From positions 1 through 64,000 of the forward strand of contig NZ_QVLT01000017.1 of NCBI RefSeq assembly GCF_003417065.2: a stretch of 64,000 nucleotides of DNA, read 5' to 3'. The notes beneath the pieces are model-generated. The model made no database searches and had not been told where the DNA came from. It saw only the letters and a program-made list of their open reading frames with translations. Below, one piece after another: positions 25,626 to 34,208 of this stretch. Position 1 is the first letter of the stretch, and every line of letters starts with the position of its first letter. Both the position numbers and the translations under genes were made by a program. Origin of the DNA: Hymenobacter lapidiphilus. Its GTDB lineage: Bacteria > Bacteroidota > Bacteroidia > Cytophagales > Hymenobacteraceae.

Positions 25626-26510
25626 TTTGCGGAAGTTCTCGGCTACCACCAGCTTCTTGGTGCCGTGGGTCCAGGAGTAGAAGCCTTCGCCCGACTTCAC
25701 GCCCAAGCGGCCGGCCATTACCATGTTTACCAGCAGCGGGCAGGGGGCATACTTGGGGTTGCCCAGGCCGTCGTGCAGCACCCGCATAATGGCCAGGCAT
25801 ACATCCAGGCCGATGAAGTCGGCCAGCTGCAGCGGGCCCATGGGGTGGGCCATGCCCAGCTTCATCACCGTATCAATCTCCTCGACGCCGGCTACGCCCT
25901 CGTGCAGCGTGATGATGGCCTCGTTGATCATGGGCATCAGGATGCGATTGGCCACGAAGCCGGGGTAGTCGTTGACCTCGGTGGGCGTTTTGCCCAGCTG
26001 CCGCGACAACTCCATCACCTTGGCCGTCACCTCGTCGGAGGTGGCGTAGCCCCGGATAACTTCCACCAGCTTCATTACCGGCACCGGGTTCATAAAGTGC
26101 ATACCGATAACCTGGGTCGGGCGCTTGGTAACGGCCGCAATGCGGGTAATGGAGATGGAGGAGGTATTGGTGGCCAGAATGGCCTGCTCAGGGGCGTATT
26201 GGTCGATTTCACGGAATATATTGAGCTTGAGCTCCACATTTTCGGTAGCGGCCTCTACCACCAGATCAGCCTGCAGAACTCCCTCCGAAAGGCTGGTGTA
26301 AGTTGTGATGCGGCCCAGTGTGGCCGTTTTATCGGCTTCGGCCAGGCTGCCTTTACTTACCTGCCGGTCGAGGTTTTTGCCGATGGTGGCCATGCCCTTG
26401 TCGAGGGCTGGCTGGTTGATATCGATGAGGGCAACAGTGAATCCGTGCTGGGCAAATACGTGGGCAATGCCATTGCCCATCGTGCCCGAGCCAATAACGG
26501 CAACGTTCAT
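25623..26510 (-). CDS. 3-hydroxybutyryl-CoA dehydrogenase
   Basis: A 295-residue NAD-dependent 3-hydroxyacyl-CoA dehydrogenase. The N-terminal Rossmann motif is GSGTMG (7-12); the catalytic histidine is in GMHFMNPVPVMKLVEVIRG, and the C-terminal helical domain has NRILMPMINEAI and MAHPMGPLQLADFIGLD. Length fits the stand-alone short-chain enzyme (Hbd/PaaH type) rather than a FadB fusion. It converts acetoacetyl-CoA and 3-hydroxybutyryl-CoA, in beta-oxidation or polyhydroxybutyrate metabolism, and together with icmF in the same window suggests active short and branched acyl-CoA metabolism. The stop codon lies in palindromic element B. A good promoter lies about 70 bases upstream. Confidence 0.93.
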   Translation of the reverse strand: MNVAVIGSGTMGNGIAHVFAQHGFTVALIDINQPALDKGMATIGKNLDRQVSKGSLAEADKTATLGRITTYTSLSEGVLQADLVVEAATENVELKLNIFREIDQYAPEQAILATNTSSISITRIAAVTKRPTQVIGMHFMNPVPVMKLVEVIRGYATSDEVTAKVMELSRQLGKTPTEVNDYPGFVANRILMPMINEAIITLHEGVAGVEEIDTVMKLGMAHPMGPLQLADFIGLDVCLAIMRVLHDGLGNPKYAPCPLLVNMVMAGRLGVKSGEGFYSWTHGTKKLVVAENFRK

Positions 26511-26577
26511 AAAGGTGCGAAAAAGTGGGTGGGAAGAAACGAAAGCACGCCCAAACCGGGGTACGGGCGGGCCTTTG

Positions 26578-26608
26578 CAAATCTACGCCGAAACCCGGCC
26601 CCGCCCAA
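26578..26608 (-). promoter_or_regulatory. promoter of 3-hydroxybutyryl-CoA dehydrogenase gene
   Basis: On the minus strand TTG (26606-26608), a 20-base spacer and TAGATTTG (26578-26585) match the full Bacteroidota -33/-7 arrangement. This is the best promoter match I found in the window. Confidence 0.65.
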
Positions 26609-26610
26609 TC

Positions 26611-26850
26611 CGGCAGGCGTTAGTAAGACCGACTACAAATTTTTTTTGTATCTCTTAAAACACCCTTGAAAGGCCTAAAAACGGGCTTTAGCTGTCGGGA
26701 ATTAAAAATAGATGAAGCTGAATAAAACCTTTTGGGCAAAGGTGCGCGTACAAACCCGCAGAATGGCCTCCGAGCCGCTAATCATCCGCTGCGAATCGGA
26801 AACGTTGTTTTTCTCTCTCCCCTTTTTCCCCACTCTCTTCCTTTTCAATC
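26611..26850. other. intergenic region between divergent genes, nothing certain
   Basis: Together with the promoter above this makes a 340-base gap. It has T-runs and AT-rich patches but no hairpin of note and no exact -7 box for the plus-strand lmo0937-type gene. I see no RNA gene. Confidence 0.4.
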
Positions 26851-27009
26851 ATGGGTAATCTGTTGTACATCATCGCCGTCATTCTGGTCATCATTTGGGC
26901 TATCAGCTTCTTCGGTGGCTTTTTCTCCGGCAGCATTATTCACGTTCTGCTCGTAATCGCCATTATCGTAGTCCTGCTGCGCGTCATTCGGGGCGGTAGT
27001 GCGGTATAA
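26851..27009 (+). CDS. lmo0937-family small membrane protein
   Basis: A 52-residue, very hydrophobic protein: MGNLLYIIAVILVIIWAISFF, then a GGFFSG turn and a second helix ending LLRVIRGGSAV. Two membrane helices separated by a glycine hinge and a basic tail match the widespread lmo0937 family, whose members are often stress-linked in Bacteroidota; function unknown. The reading frame is clean from ATG at 26851 to TAA at 27007-27009, and a strong terminator follows 50 bases later. Overlapping longer frames on both strands lack this character. Confidence 0.85.
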   Translation: MGNLLYIIAVILVIIWAISFFGGFFSGSIIHVLLVIAIIVVLLRVIRGGSAV

Positions 27010-27059
27010 GCACCGCCCGGCACATAGCCGACTGGAAATATAGCATTTCCGAAAAACCC

Positions 27060-27095
27060 AAGAAGCCCCGCTCAAGCAATTGAGCGGGGCTTCTT
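27060..27095 (+). terminator. terminator after lmo0937-type gene
   Basis: A 16-base perfect stem (AAGAAGCCCCGCTCAA with TTGAGCGGGGCTTCTT) and a four-base loop. It also lies just past the end of the convergent beta-barrel gene and may serve both. Confidence 0.9.
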
Positions 27096-27124
27096 TATAT
27101 GTGCCGCATGGGCAACTCCAGACC

Positions 27125-27958
27125 TTACTTCAGATCGAAAAGAAAGTTGAAGCGGATTTCCGGCTGTCCGTAGGGGGAGTTACGATTGCCTTGGTTGTCG
27201 ATGCCGTCGTTGAAATTGTAGAGGACCACAATGTCGGCGGCAAACCGCTCACCAAACTGGCTGCGGTAACCGGCCCCGCCCAGCGGCGTGGTGGCCGTGG
27301 TGTTGCTGCTGTATACCTGGCCGAACGAATCGGTGGCTTTACCACGCAGGCGCGTTACCTCGTACTCGGCGTGCACAAAAAACTGCTTGTACACCATGTA
27401 TTGTGCAAAGGCCTTCAGCCCAAGGTTGTTGTACTCGATTTTTTTGGGGTAGCCGAACTGCTGGTTGTAGGGCGAATAGCTGACGTTGATATAGGAGTAG
27501 CTGATGCCCGGGCCGATGGCGAACTTTTCCGTCACCCGATAGCCGATGGCCGGGGCAATACTCGCGTTAAACTGCCCGTCGCCAGCGTAGCTGCTGTAGC
27601 CCAACCCGAAGTTGGTGTACAAAAAGTACTTGCGCAACGGCGGCGGGGGCGGGGCCACACCCGCCCGCTGGGGTAAATCCATGCCCGAGGGCCGGTTGGG
27701 GTCGTAGGGCATGCCCGAGGCCGGCACGTTGGGGTCGGGCTGGTACACGGGTGGCGTGGTAGGCGCTGGCTGGGGCTCGTTGGGGGCCGTGGCCGGCTCC
27801 CGGCGGGGCCGGGCAGGGGCCGAGCCGGGCGGGGCCGTGTTCAGCTGCGGCTTCACGGTACGAACCGTATCGGCCGGCGTTGTCTGGGCGCGGGCAGCGG
27901 CGGGGATTAGCGCAGCGTCGGCCCCGCCCAGCAGCAGCGAAAACAGGAGTCTTTTCAT
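27125..27958 (-). CDS. outer-membrane beta-barrel protein with proline-rich linker
   Basis: A 277-residue exported protein. I use the ATG at 27958, which gives a signal peptide (MKRLLFSLLLGGADAALIPAAARAQ); the 14-codon extension upstream does not. The next ~85 residues are Pro/Ala/Thr-rich and probably disordered (RPRREPATAPNEPQPAPTTPP). The last ~160 residues alternate aromatic and small residues in strands (YFLYTNFGLGYSSY, IGYRVTEKFAIGPGISYSYINV, FFVHAEYEVTRL) and end in FNFLFDLK, consistent with a small 8-stranded barrel. Function unknown. The proline-rich segment could span part of the periplasm. Confidence 0.82.
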   Translation of the reverse strand: MKRLLFSLLLGGADAALIPAAARAQTTPADTVRTVKPQLNTAPPGSAPARPRREPATAPNEPQPAPTTPPVYQPDPNVPASGMPYDPNRPSGMDLPQRAGVAPPPPPLRKYFLYTNFGLGYSSYAGDGQFNASIAPAIGYRVTEKFAIGPGISYSYINVSYSPYNQQFGYPKKIEYNNLGLKAFAQYMVYKQFFVHAEYEVTRLRGKATDSFGQVYSSNTTATTPLGGAGYRSQFGERFAADIVVLYNFNDGIDNQGNRNSPYGQPEIRFNFLFDLK

Positions 27959-28082
27959 GTGTTGAATTAGGTAGGAGAGTGGGTTATCTGCAACGGGCAA
28001 AAAAGCGAAATGGCGCGTTACTGCTATTCAATAACGCACCATCTCACCTTTCCCGTATGTGATCTGAAGGTTGTTGCTAAAG

Positions 28083-29705
28083 CTACGAAACCAGTTGGTA
28101 CATGCGGCGCCGCTGCTCGCGAATGTTGTCGTCGGCCAGGTACTCCTCGTACGTCATGCGCCGGTCGATAACTCCGCCGGGCGTCAGCTCGATGATGCGG
28201 TTGGCCACGGTCTCAATTACCTTCAGGTCGTGCGAGGCGAACAGCAGCGTGCCGTTGAACTCCTGCAGCGAGTTGTTGAGGGCAGTAATGCTCTCCAGGT
28301 CGAGGTGGTTGGTCGGGTCGTCGAGCGTGAGCACGTTGCCGCCTTCCATCATCATCTTGCTCAGCATGCAACGCACCTTTTCGCCGCCGCTCAGCACGTT
28401 GCTTTTCTTCAGCGACTCCTCGCCCGAGAACAGCATCCGGCCCAGAAAACCGCGAATAAACGACTCATCCTTCTCGGTGCTGTACTGGCGCAGCCAGTCT
28501 ACCAGGTTCAGGTCGGTATCGAAGAACTCGGTGTTCTCCTTGGGGAAGTAGCTGGGCGTAATAGTGGTGCCCCACGTAAAGCTGCCGGTGGCCGGCTTCA
28601 CCTGCTCAAACAGAATGTCGAAGAGCAGGGAAGGCGCCCGGTCGTCGCGGCTTACCAGGGCCACCTTGTCGCCCTTATCGAGCATGAACGACACGTTGCG
28701 GAACACGGTCTGGCCATCTACCTTGGCGCTTAGGTTCTCCACCGCCAGCAGCTGGTTGCCGGCCTCGCGCTCGGGCTTGAAAGCAATATAGGGGTACTTG
28801 CGCGAGCTGGGCTTAATTTCTTCGAGCGTGAGCTTCTGGAGCAGTTTCTGGCGCGAGGTGGCCTGCTTGCTCTTCGAGGCGTTGGCCGAGAAGCGGCGCA
28901 CGAACTCTTCCAGCTCCTTGCGCTTGTCCTCGGTTTTCTTGTTCACATCCTGGCGCTGGCGCAGCACCAGCTGGCTGCTCTCGTACCAGAACGAGTAGTT
29001 GCCAGGGTACATGGTAATCTTCGAGAAGTCAACGTCGGCCATGTAGTTACACACCGCATCGAGGAAGTGGCGGTCGTGGCTAACTACAATCACCGTGTTC
29101 TGGAACGAGTCGAGGAAGTTTTCGAGCCAGAGGACCGTTTCGGCATCGAGGCCGTTGGTGGGTTCGTCGAGCAGCAGCACGTCGGGGTTGCCAAACAGGG
29201 CCTGGGCCAGCAGCACCCGCACTTTGTCGGAGGTGCCGAGGTCGCCCATCAGGGTTTGGTGCTTGTCTTCGGCAATGCCTAGGCCCGAAAGCAGCTCGGC
29301 CGCCTCGTACTCGGCGTTCCAGCCTTCGAGGTCGGCAAACTCGCCTTCCAACTCGGCCGCCCGCTCGCCGTCGGCGTCCGAGAAGTCAGCCTTGGCATAC
29401 AGGGTATCCTTCTCCTCCATTACTTTCCAGAGGCGGGTGTGGCCCATAATCACGGTCTGGAGCACCGGAAAGGCGTCGGCCGCAAACTGGTCCTGCCGGA
29501 GCACCGACAGGCGCGAGCCCTTGGGCATGTCCACCGAGCCGGTGTTGGCTTCGATTTCACCCGACAGGATTTTCAGGAACGTGGACTTACCAGCCCCGTT
29601 GGCCCCGATTAGGCCGTACACGTTGCCGGGCATGAACTTGATGGTAACGTCTTCAAACAGAACGCGCTTGCCGTAGCGCAGGCTTACGTTGGAGGTACTA
29701 ATCAT
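28083..29705 (-). CDS. ABC-F family ATPase (YkpA/YbiT-like)
   Basis: A 540-residue soluble protein with two ABC domains and the ABC-F linker, so not a transporter; ABC-F proteins act on the ribosome in translation or antibiotic protection. Site 1 has a good Walker A (GANGAGKS, 34-41) and LLLDEPTNGLD, but its signature reads LGTSDKVR. Site 2 is atypical: the Walker A position reads SRDDRAPS, and Walker B is LTLDDPTNHLD with Asp in place of the catalytic Glu, while its signature LSGGEKVR is canonical. The degenerate second site is, from memory, a trait of the YkpA-like subgroup. The linker (FSANASKSKQATSRQKLL) is short. Preceded by an exact -7 box. Confidence 0.92.
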   Translation of the reverse strand: MISTSNVSLRYGKRVLFEDVTIKFMPGNVYGLIGANGAGKSTFLKILSGEIEANTGSVDMPKGSRLSVLRQDQFAADAFPVLQTVIMGHTRLWKVMEEKDTLYAKADFSDADGERAAELEGEFADLEGWNAEYEAAELLSGLGIAEDKHQTLMGDLGTSDKVRVLLAQALFGNPDVLLLDEPTNGLDAETVLWLENFLDSFQNTVIVVSHDRHFLDAVCNYMADVDFSKITMYPGNYSFWYESSQLVLRQRQDVNKKTEDKRKELEEFVRRFSANASKSKQATSRQKLLQKLTLEEIKPSSRKYPYIAFKPEREAGNQLLAVENLSAKVDGQTVFRNVSFMLDKGDKVALVSRDDRAPSLLFDILFEQVKPATGSFTWGTTITPSYFPKENTEFFDTDLNLVDWLRQYSTEKDESFIRGFLGRMLFSGEESLKKSNVLSGGEKVRCMLSKMMMEGGNVLTLDDPTNHLDLESITALNNSLQEFNGTLLFASHDLKVIETVANRIIELTPGGVIDRRMTYEEYLADDNIREQRRRMYQLVS

Positions 29706-29771
29706 AGAAAGGAGTAGGCAAAAAAGAAATCAATAAGTGGCTCCCGGCTCTGCAAGCAGAGGAGCTGGCCG

Positions 29772-29779
29772 CAAAAGTA
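29772..29779 (-). promoter_or_regulatory. -7 box for ABC-F gene
   Basis: TACTTTTG on the minus strand matches TAnnTTTG exactly, 67 bases upstream of the start codon. No TTG at -33. Confidence 0.45.
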
Positions 29780-30001
29780 CGGAAATTGCCCTCGCCGTTA
29801 AATTATCAGGACTTAGGGCGAGCGGAGCGGGTAAAAAATGGCGGCAAACGACAACAAGACGCCTACCAAGCTGGTATAAAGTGAAACAAGACTTTCCGGG
29901 CCGCATAAAGTCAACACGCGGCCTAGCCCGACTGGTTCCTGCGCTAACTCGCCAAAGTCCACCATTCCTGTTGTTACACTTTACCCTCTGTTGCTCGTCC
30001 T

Positions 30002-30475
30002 ATGGCTGATTCCACAATTACTCCCGAAACCAACGGCGTCCGCTACGGCCTGTATACATCGACAGGCATGATGGTTTATTTCGTTGCTGCCTCGTTTATC
30101 AACTTGGCTGAGCGAATTGAATTCAGTTTCCTCAACGGCCTGATTCTGGCCGTCGGCGTCTGCTTTGCCATTGCGCGCTTCAAACGCAGCCGCGACGGCC
30201 GGATGGCTTACCTGGCGGGCTTCGGTACGGGCATCATTACGGCGGTTATTGCTTCCGTCGCCTTTGGCTTTTTCTTTATTCTTTATGCTGGCGTTATCAA
30301 CCCCGGTATCATGGATGGCCTGCAGGCCCAGGACCTGTTCGGCTACGACCTATCGGTAACTATTGCCTTCCTCGCCATCATTCTGCAGGGAGGTATGTCC
30401 GGCATGATTATCTCGCTAATTGCCATGCAATACTTCAAGAGTCCCGACCACCAACCTATGACGGGCCTGGAGTAG
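30002..30475 (+). CDS. DUF4199-like membrane protein
   Basis: A 157-residue integral membrane protein with four predicted helices: about 18-36, 42-58, 73-98 and 117-142. The layout (two short helices, a charged RFKRSRDGRMAYLAGFGTG loop, then two longer helices) and length match DUF4199 proteins, which are widespread in Bacteroidota and have no known function. It starts with ATG directly after a T/C-rich leader, and the upstream 296 bases hold the divergent ABC-F promoter. No partner gene is adjacent. Confidence 0.7.
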   Translation: MADSTITPETNGVRYGLYTSTGMMVYFVAASFINLAERIEFSFLNGLILAVGVCFAIARFKRSRDGRMAYLAGFGTGIITAVIASVAFGFFFILYAGVINPGIMDGLQAQDLFGYDLSVTIAFLAIILQGGMSGMIISLIAMQYFKSPDHQPMTGLE

Positions 30476-30811
30476 GCCGCTACCCATCCCAGGCAGTTGA
30501 TGCCAGCTGTATAGAATAGGGTGCACTAGCCTGCTGTTTATTTTTAAGTGCTTGATAGATATTGTTTTGACTCTATAAGTGATGCGTCTGACCCGTTGCA
30601 GAAACAGCAGAATGGGTTATTACAGGAAGATATAACAAATACATTATTCTAATATATAATTCGCTTAAAATTATATTGATATTCAACAATGTGGCTTTTT
30701 TTCTATATTATTGTATGATATATATGAGGCTTATGGAATTTTTGGTAGAATCAATTGGTTCTACTGCCAGCTGGGTTCTTTAGCCTCCCCGCAGTATAGC
30801 AAGTACCAACC
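30476..30811 (+). promoter_or_regulatory. AT-rich upstream region of small exported gene
   Basis: 336 bases without a gene. Positions ~30530-30740 are exceptionally AT-rich, with repeated ATAT-type runs, unlike any coding sequence nearby. No exact TAnnTTTG box was found, only looser matches. The same kind of AT-rich block precedes the paralogue at 14.27 kb, suggesting a shared regulatory feature such as an UP-like element or a nucleoid-protein target. Confidence 0.4.
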
Positions 30812-31207
30812 ATGAAAGCGTTTTTTTTAACTCTCCTCTTCATAGCTAGTCTGGGCTTGGCAGCGCAGGCCCAAAAGCAAGAGTACCATGCCGAACGACC
30901 TGACGGCATTGACCTGACCGTTGTGCAGGCTGAGGCGCTAACCCGGCAGATGACGGCACAACTACATCTGAACGAAGGTCAGATTGCCCGCCTTTACAAG
31001 GTTAATAGCATCAAAGTAGCTCAGGCCGACGAAATTCAGTGGCAGTATCATCAGAATCCGGTGCGGATGCAGCAGGCTCTTTCAGAGTTACAGTCGCACT
31101 ACGATGCCGAGTGCAGCCGCATCCTGACCCCTACGCAGCTTAGCCTCCTGCGTGGACCGCAACCTGCCCCGGCTCCGCAACCAGATACCGAAGGTGGGCT
31201 GGGTTAG
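30812..31207 (+). CDS. small exported protein, paralogue 3 of 3
   Basis: A 131-residue protein with a signal peptide (MKAFFLTLLFIASLGLAAQAQ). The mature part follows the pattern of the tandem pair at 14.3-15.2 kb: VVQAEALTRQMTAQLHLNEGQIARLYKVN, then MQQALSELQSHYDAECSRILTPTQLSLL, then a short proline-rich tail. It is helical and presumably periplasmic. The LTPTQ motif here is the closest of the three to the LTXXQ signature of Spy/CpxP-like proteins, so a periplasmic stress or chaperone role is possible but unproven. It is preceded by a long AT-rich region. Confidence 0.8.
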   Translation: MKAFFLTLLFIASLGLAAQAQKQEYHAERPDGIDLTVVQAEALTRQMTAQLHLNEGQIARLYKVNSIKVAQADEIQWQYHQNPVRMQQALSELQSHYDAECSRILTPTQLSLLRGPQPAPAPQPDTEGGLG

Positions 31208-31420
31208 ACCAGGATTCCGCAAAAGTTAGCGCTGGTAGCCAATACAGCTCCGGCCGCTCCCGATTCAGTTCGGGAGCGAGTTGTATCGTACGACAATGAA
31301 TCAGCTGATTGTACACTGGTTTTGGGAGGCCTTTCGTGCGCGTGGAGAGGAGCGCTCCAGATCCGGCGTAGTATCGGGTAAATGCTTTGTTGAGACGTAT
31401 AGAGGAATAGTACTGTTTGA

Positions 31421-31822
31421 TTATTGGAGTTGCACAGGGAGGATGACCTCCGTAACGGTGCCAGTAGCGCCGCTACGCAGCATTACGCGGTTGGTGGCGG
31501 CACGCGGATTACCGGGGGCACACTGCGCGCCCGGCGCTACATAGTAGATATATATTTTGTCGCTCTGTTCGCCCAGTTCCTCCTCGTCTGGATGGCCCAG
31601 GAGCTCCGTTATATCATTAATGCGCGCCTCAAACAGGTCGGAACGGTGCTTTTCGAGGATTGGTACAAGCATAGCCCGTTGCCCACGGCAGCCGTACGGG
31701 TCGGCACGCCAAATGGCTGTGTCGAAACCGGGCAGGCGTTTTAGCGCGTGGCCACAGCCGGAAAAAGCAAACAACGCTGCTGGGAGTAGGAACCAGGATA
31801 AGCGCAAAGAAGGGATTCTCAT
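31421..31822 (-). CDS. predicted lipoprotein, BamE-like arrangement
   Basis: A 133-residue protein with a lipoprotein signal (SWFLLPAALFAFSGCG, acylated Cys23). After a short linker it has DITELLGHPDEEELGEQSDKIYIYYV and a beta-strand-rich end. A small domain with helix, LLGxPD and a YxY strand is reminiscent of BamE/OmlA-type folds, but the match is weak and I would not name it. It is convergent with the small exported gene at 30.8-31.2 kb, with a 213-base gap that holds no clear terminator. Function unknown; location is probably the outer or inner membrane periplasmic face. Confidence 0.7.
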   Translation of the reverse strand: MRIPSLRLSWFLLPAALFAFSGCGHALKRLPGFDTAIWRADPYGCRGQRAMLVPILEKHRSDLFEARINDITELLGHPDEEELGEQSDKIYIYYVAPGAQCAPGNPRAATNRVMLRSGATGTVTEVILPVQLQ

Positions 31823-31949
31823 GAGCAGGAAAACCAGGAAGCCGGTGGCGGTTTTGCGGAAGAAATGCTAATTTTGAACTGGCCCCGACTGCGGGGCACT
31901 GCAAGGTACCGCCAAATTCTATGCTTCCCATAACGCTCACTGCAGGCCC

Positions 31950-32804
31950 ATGACGAAGTTGCCGACGCTGACCGCCGGATTTATCCTGACCTTGTTTAGC
32001 AGTTTCACGCCTGCCGGGCGGGTTTCGAGCGGGCCAGGCGCTGTGCCCGCTGAAGCAGTAGCCGTCGTACCTGCCAATTCCCGTACCAGGCTGTTGGGGC
32101 CATCGCTACTGAATCCGGCTGAGCGCACTGTCTACCTGGCTGCGTTTGAGCAGCACGTGGCCCGCACTTACATTCGAGCCGGCCTGATGAATGCCGCGCT
32201 GCCGCTGCCCGTGTACCGGCAGGCACTGCTGGGCTTCTACAACCTGCAGCAGCAGGGCCAGATTCAGGCCGATACCCGTACCCTCACCATTGCCGATTTC
32301 AGCCAGTCGAGCAACCGCGAGCGGCTGTGGGTGGTTGATGTGAGTGAAGGTCGGCTACTGCACCACACGCTGGTTGCGCACGGCAAGAATACAGGGGAAG
32401 AATTCGCCCGCAACTTCTCCAACATAGAGGGCTCCGAGAAAAGCAGCCTGGGCTTCTACGTTACCGGCCCCACCTACCACGGCAAGCACGGCCTGTCGTT
32501 GCGGCTGCAGGGCGTAGATGCGGGCTACAACACCAATGCCCACACCAGAGCAATAGTAGTGCATGGGGCCGATTATGTGAGCAAGACCTTTGCCAGCCAG
32601 CACGGCCGGCTGGGGCGCAGCCAGGGCTGTCCGGCCCTGCCGGCCGCCGAATCGGCCGCCATTATCCGGACGATAAAGGGTGGCACGGTGCTCTACATTC
32701 ACGGCCCGGCGCAGGTTAGCTACCGCTCGACTCTGCTGGAACTGGATGCCGCACTAATGGCTTTCGCCCGTGGGCAACAGAGCCTGGCCTCGCGGCCGGG
32801 CTAA
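31950..32804 (+). CDS. murein L,D-transpeptidase catalytic domain protein
   Basis: A 284-residue exported protein with a hydrophobic N-terminal signal (LPTLTAGFILTLFSSFTPAG). The catalytic region has HGADYVS (His205) and GRLGRSQGCPAL (Cys227), the His...SxGC arrangement of YkuD-like L,D-transpeptidases in the form found in Bacteroidota (murein L,D-transpeptidase catalytic domain family). Upstream of it, NRERLWVVDVSEGRLLHHTLVAHG is the usual substrate-side strand. It would cross-link or modify peptidoglycan, or attach proteins to it, in the periplasm. No LysM or other wall-binding domain is seen. Its stop is followed by a strong bidirectional terminator. Confidence 0.92.
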   Translation: MTKLPTLTAGFILTLFSSFTPAGRVSSGPGAVPAEAVAVVPANSRTRLLGPSLLNPAERTVYLAAFEQHVARTYIRAGLMNAALPLPVYRQALLGFYNLQQQGQIQADTRTLTIADFSQSSNRERLWVVDVSEGRLLHHTLVAHGKNTGEEFARNFSNIEGSEKSSLGFYVTGPTYHGKHGLSLRLQGVDAGYNTNAHTRAIVVHGADYVSKTFASQHGRLGRSQGCPALPAAESAAIIRTIKGGTVLYIHGPAQVSYRSTLLELDAALMAFARGQQSLASRPG

Positions 32805-32835
32805 CCCCAACCGAGGCGTCAGGTCAGGTTCTTCC

Positions 32836-32885
32836 TAAGCATAAAGCCCGCCGCCGGTATGTACTGGCGGCGGGCTTTATGCTTA
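32836..32885. terminator. bidirectional terminator
   Basis: A 20-base almost perfect stem (TAAGCATAAAGCCCGCCGCC with its complement) between the L,D-transpeptidase gene and the convergent small membrane gene. Confidence 0.85.
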
Positions 32886-32901
32886 AAGAATGTGCGGCCG
32901 C

Positions 32902-33096
32902 TTAGGCCCGGTCGCTGGTTGTGCGTACCAGGTTGATGCCGGCAAAGAAGAAAATAAGGCCTACAACAAAAGGCACAAGTGAATTCATTTTGCTCAGGCC
33001 CATGCCCCCAATCTGCAGGAAGGCCAGCGCCGCCCATATAATGCCAATGATGCCCAGGATGGTAAGGATGGTGCCAAAAGTGCGTTTCTGATTCAT
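32902..33096 (-). CDS. small two-helix membrane protein
   Basis: A 64-residue protein with two hydrophobic helices (FGTILTILGIIGIIWAALAFL and LVPFVVGLIFFFAGINLV) joined by a glycine/serine turn and ending in a short polar tail. Such small membrane proteins are common in Bacteroidota and usually unannotated. I do not recognise a family. The ORF is clean from ATG, and the convergent terminator with the L,D-transpeptidase gene supports it as a real transcription unit. It is divergent from the M48 peptidase gene. Confidence 0.7.
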   Translation of the reverse strand: MNQKRTFGTILTILGIIGIIWAALAFLQIGGMGLSKMNSLVPFVVGLIFFFAGINLVRTTSDRA

Positions 33097-33272
33097 GGTC
33101 AGGGAGAAGAAGGGTGAAAGAGGGGGAACCCGAACGGGAAAGAGGTCGGTACGGAGCCTGATACGTGGCCCGGGTATTATAAGGTTTAGGTCAGGGGCGC
33201 AACCCTAGCCGCGCGGCCGCGTTACGAAACGCCAACGACCTCCCTTTCTTCCAATCCTTTTTCCTCCCTGCT

Positions 33273-34082
33273 ATGCGTGGTAACATTCGCTACCTGCTGG
33301 CCCTGCTGATGGCCGCATTTGCTTTCATTCCCTATTACTGTAACACCCAGAAAAACGAGGTGACCGGCGAGGTGCAGCACGTTAATATGTCGGCCGATCA
33401 GGAAATTGCCCTCGGCCTGCAGGCCGCCCCCGAAATGGCGGCCCAGTACGGCGGCCTGCACCCCGACCAGGAGGCCCGCGCCGCAGTGGAGCGAATCGGG
33501 CAGAAAATTGTGCAAAGCACCAAAGCCCGCCAGACACCTTATCAGTTCAAGTTTCATTTGCTGGCAGATGAGAAAACCATCAACGCATTTGCCCTGCCCG
33601 GCGGCCAGATCTTCATCACGGCCGGCCTGCTGAAAAACCTGACTACTGAAGGCCAGGTGGCCGGTGTACTGGCCCACGAAATCGGGCATGTAGTGGCCCG
33701 GCACTCGGCCGAGCAGGTGGCCAAGTCGAAGCTGACCAACGGCCTGACCGGGGCCGCCGCCATTGGCCTCTACGACCCCGAGCGGCCCGGTACGGCTGCC
33801 AGTGCCGCCGCCGCCGCCATGGTGGGCAAGCTGCTGACGATGCGCTACGGCCGTGAAGATGAGCTGGAAGCCGACCGGCTGGCCGTAGACTTTACGCCCG
33901 CCGCCGGCTACGATCCGCGCGCCATGCTGCAGGTAATGGAAGTGCTGGACCGCGGAAACGGCAGCGGCAACCCTCCCGAGTTCCTGAGCACTCACCCCAA
34001 TCCCGGCAACCGCATTCAGGAAATTCAGCGCGATATTGAGGCCGATTTCCCGCAGGGGCTGCCGGCCGGCCTCAAGCCCTAG
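33273..34082 (+). CDS. M48 family metallopeptidase
   Basis: A 269-residue zinc peptidase with an N-terminal membrane anchor or signal (RYLLALLMAAFAFIPYY). The zinc site HEIGH is at 135-139 and the third ligand lies in REDELEADRLAVD. The end carries PPEFLSTHPNPGNR, typical of BepA/LoiP-like periplasmic M48 proteases that degrade misfolded outer-membrane proteins. A second member of the same length, with the same C-terminal motif, is encoded at 40.1-40.9 kb. TPR domains, present in BepA, are missing here. A hairpin separates it from the following lipid-kinase-like gene. Confidence 0.92.
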   Translation: MRGNIRYLLALLMAAFAFIPYYCNTQKNEVTGEVQHVNMSADQEIALGLQAAPEMAAQYGGLHPDQEARAAVERIGQKIVQSTKARQTPYQFKFHLLADEKTINAFALPGGQIFITAGLLKNLTTEGQVAGVLAHEIGHVVARHSAEQVAKSKLTNGLTGAAAIGLYDPERPGTAASAAAAAMVGKLLTMRYGREDELEADRLAVDFTPAAGYDPRAMLQVMEVLDRGNGSGNPPEFLSTHPNPGNRIQEIQRDIEADFPQGLPAGLKP

Positions 34083-34109
34083 TTACGGCGCACATTTCGC
34101 TCTTTTTTA

Positions 34110-34156
34110 CTCTACACGAATATAGCCGGCAGCATAGCCGGCTATATCGTGTAGAG
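34110..34156 (+). terminator. terminator after M48 peptidase gene
   Basis: CTCTACACGaATATAGCCGGC pairs with its complement around a short loop. A T-run lies just upstream rather than downstream, so the stem is the main evidence. Confidence 0.65.
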
Positions 34157-34208
34157 CCAACCAGCTGCCTGCCTTTCCCGCCGGCGCTCCTGCTGCTACT
34201 GGTACGCT

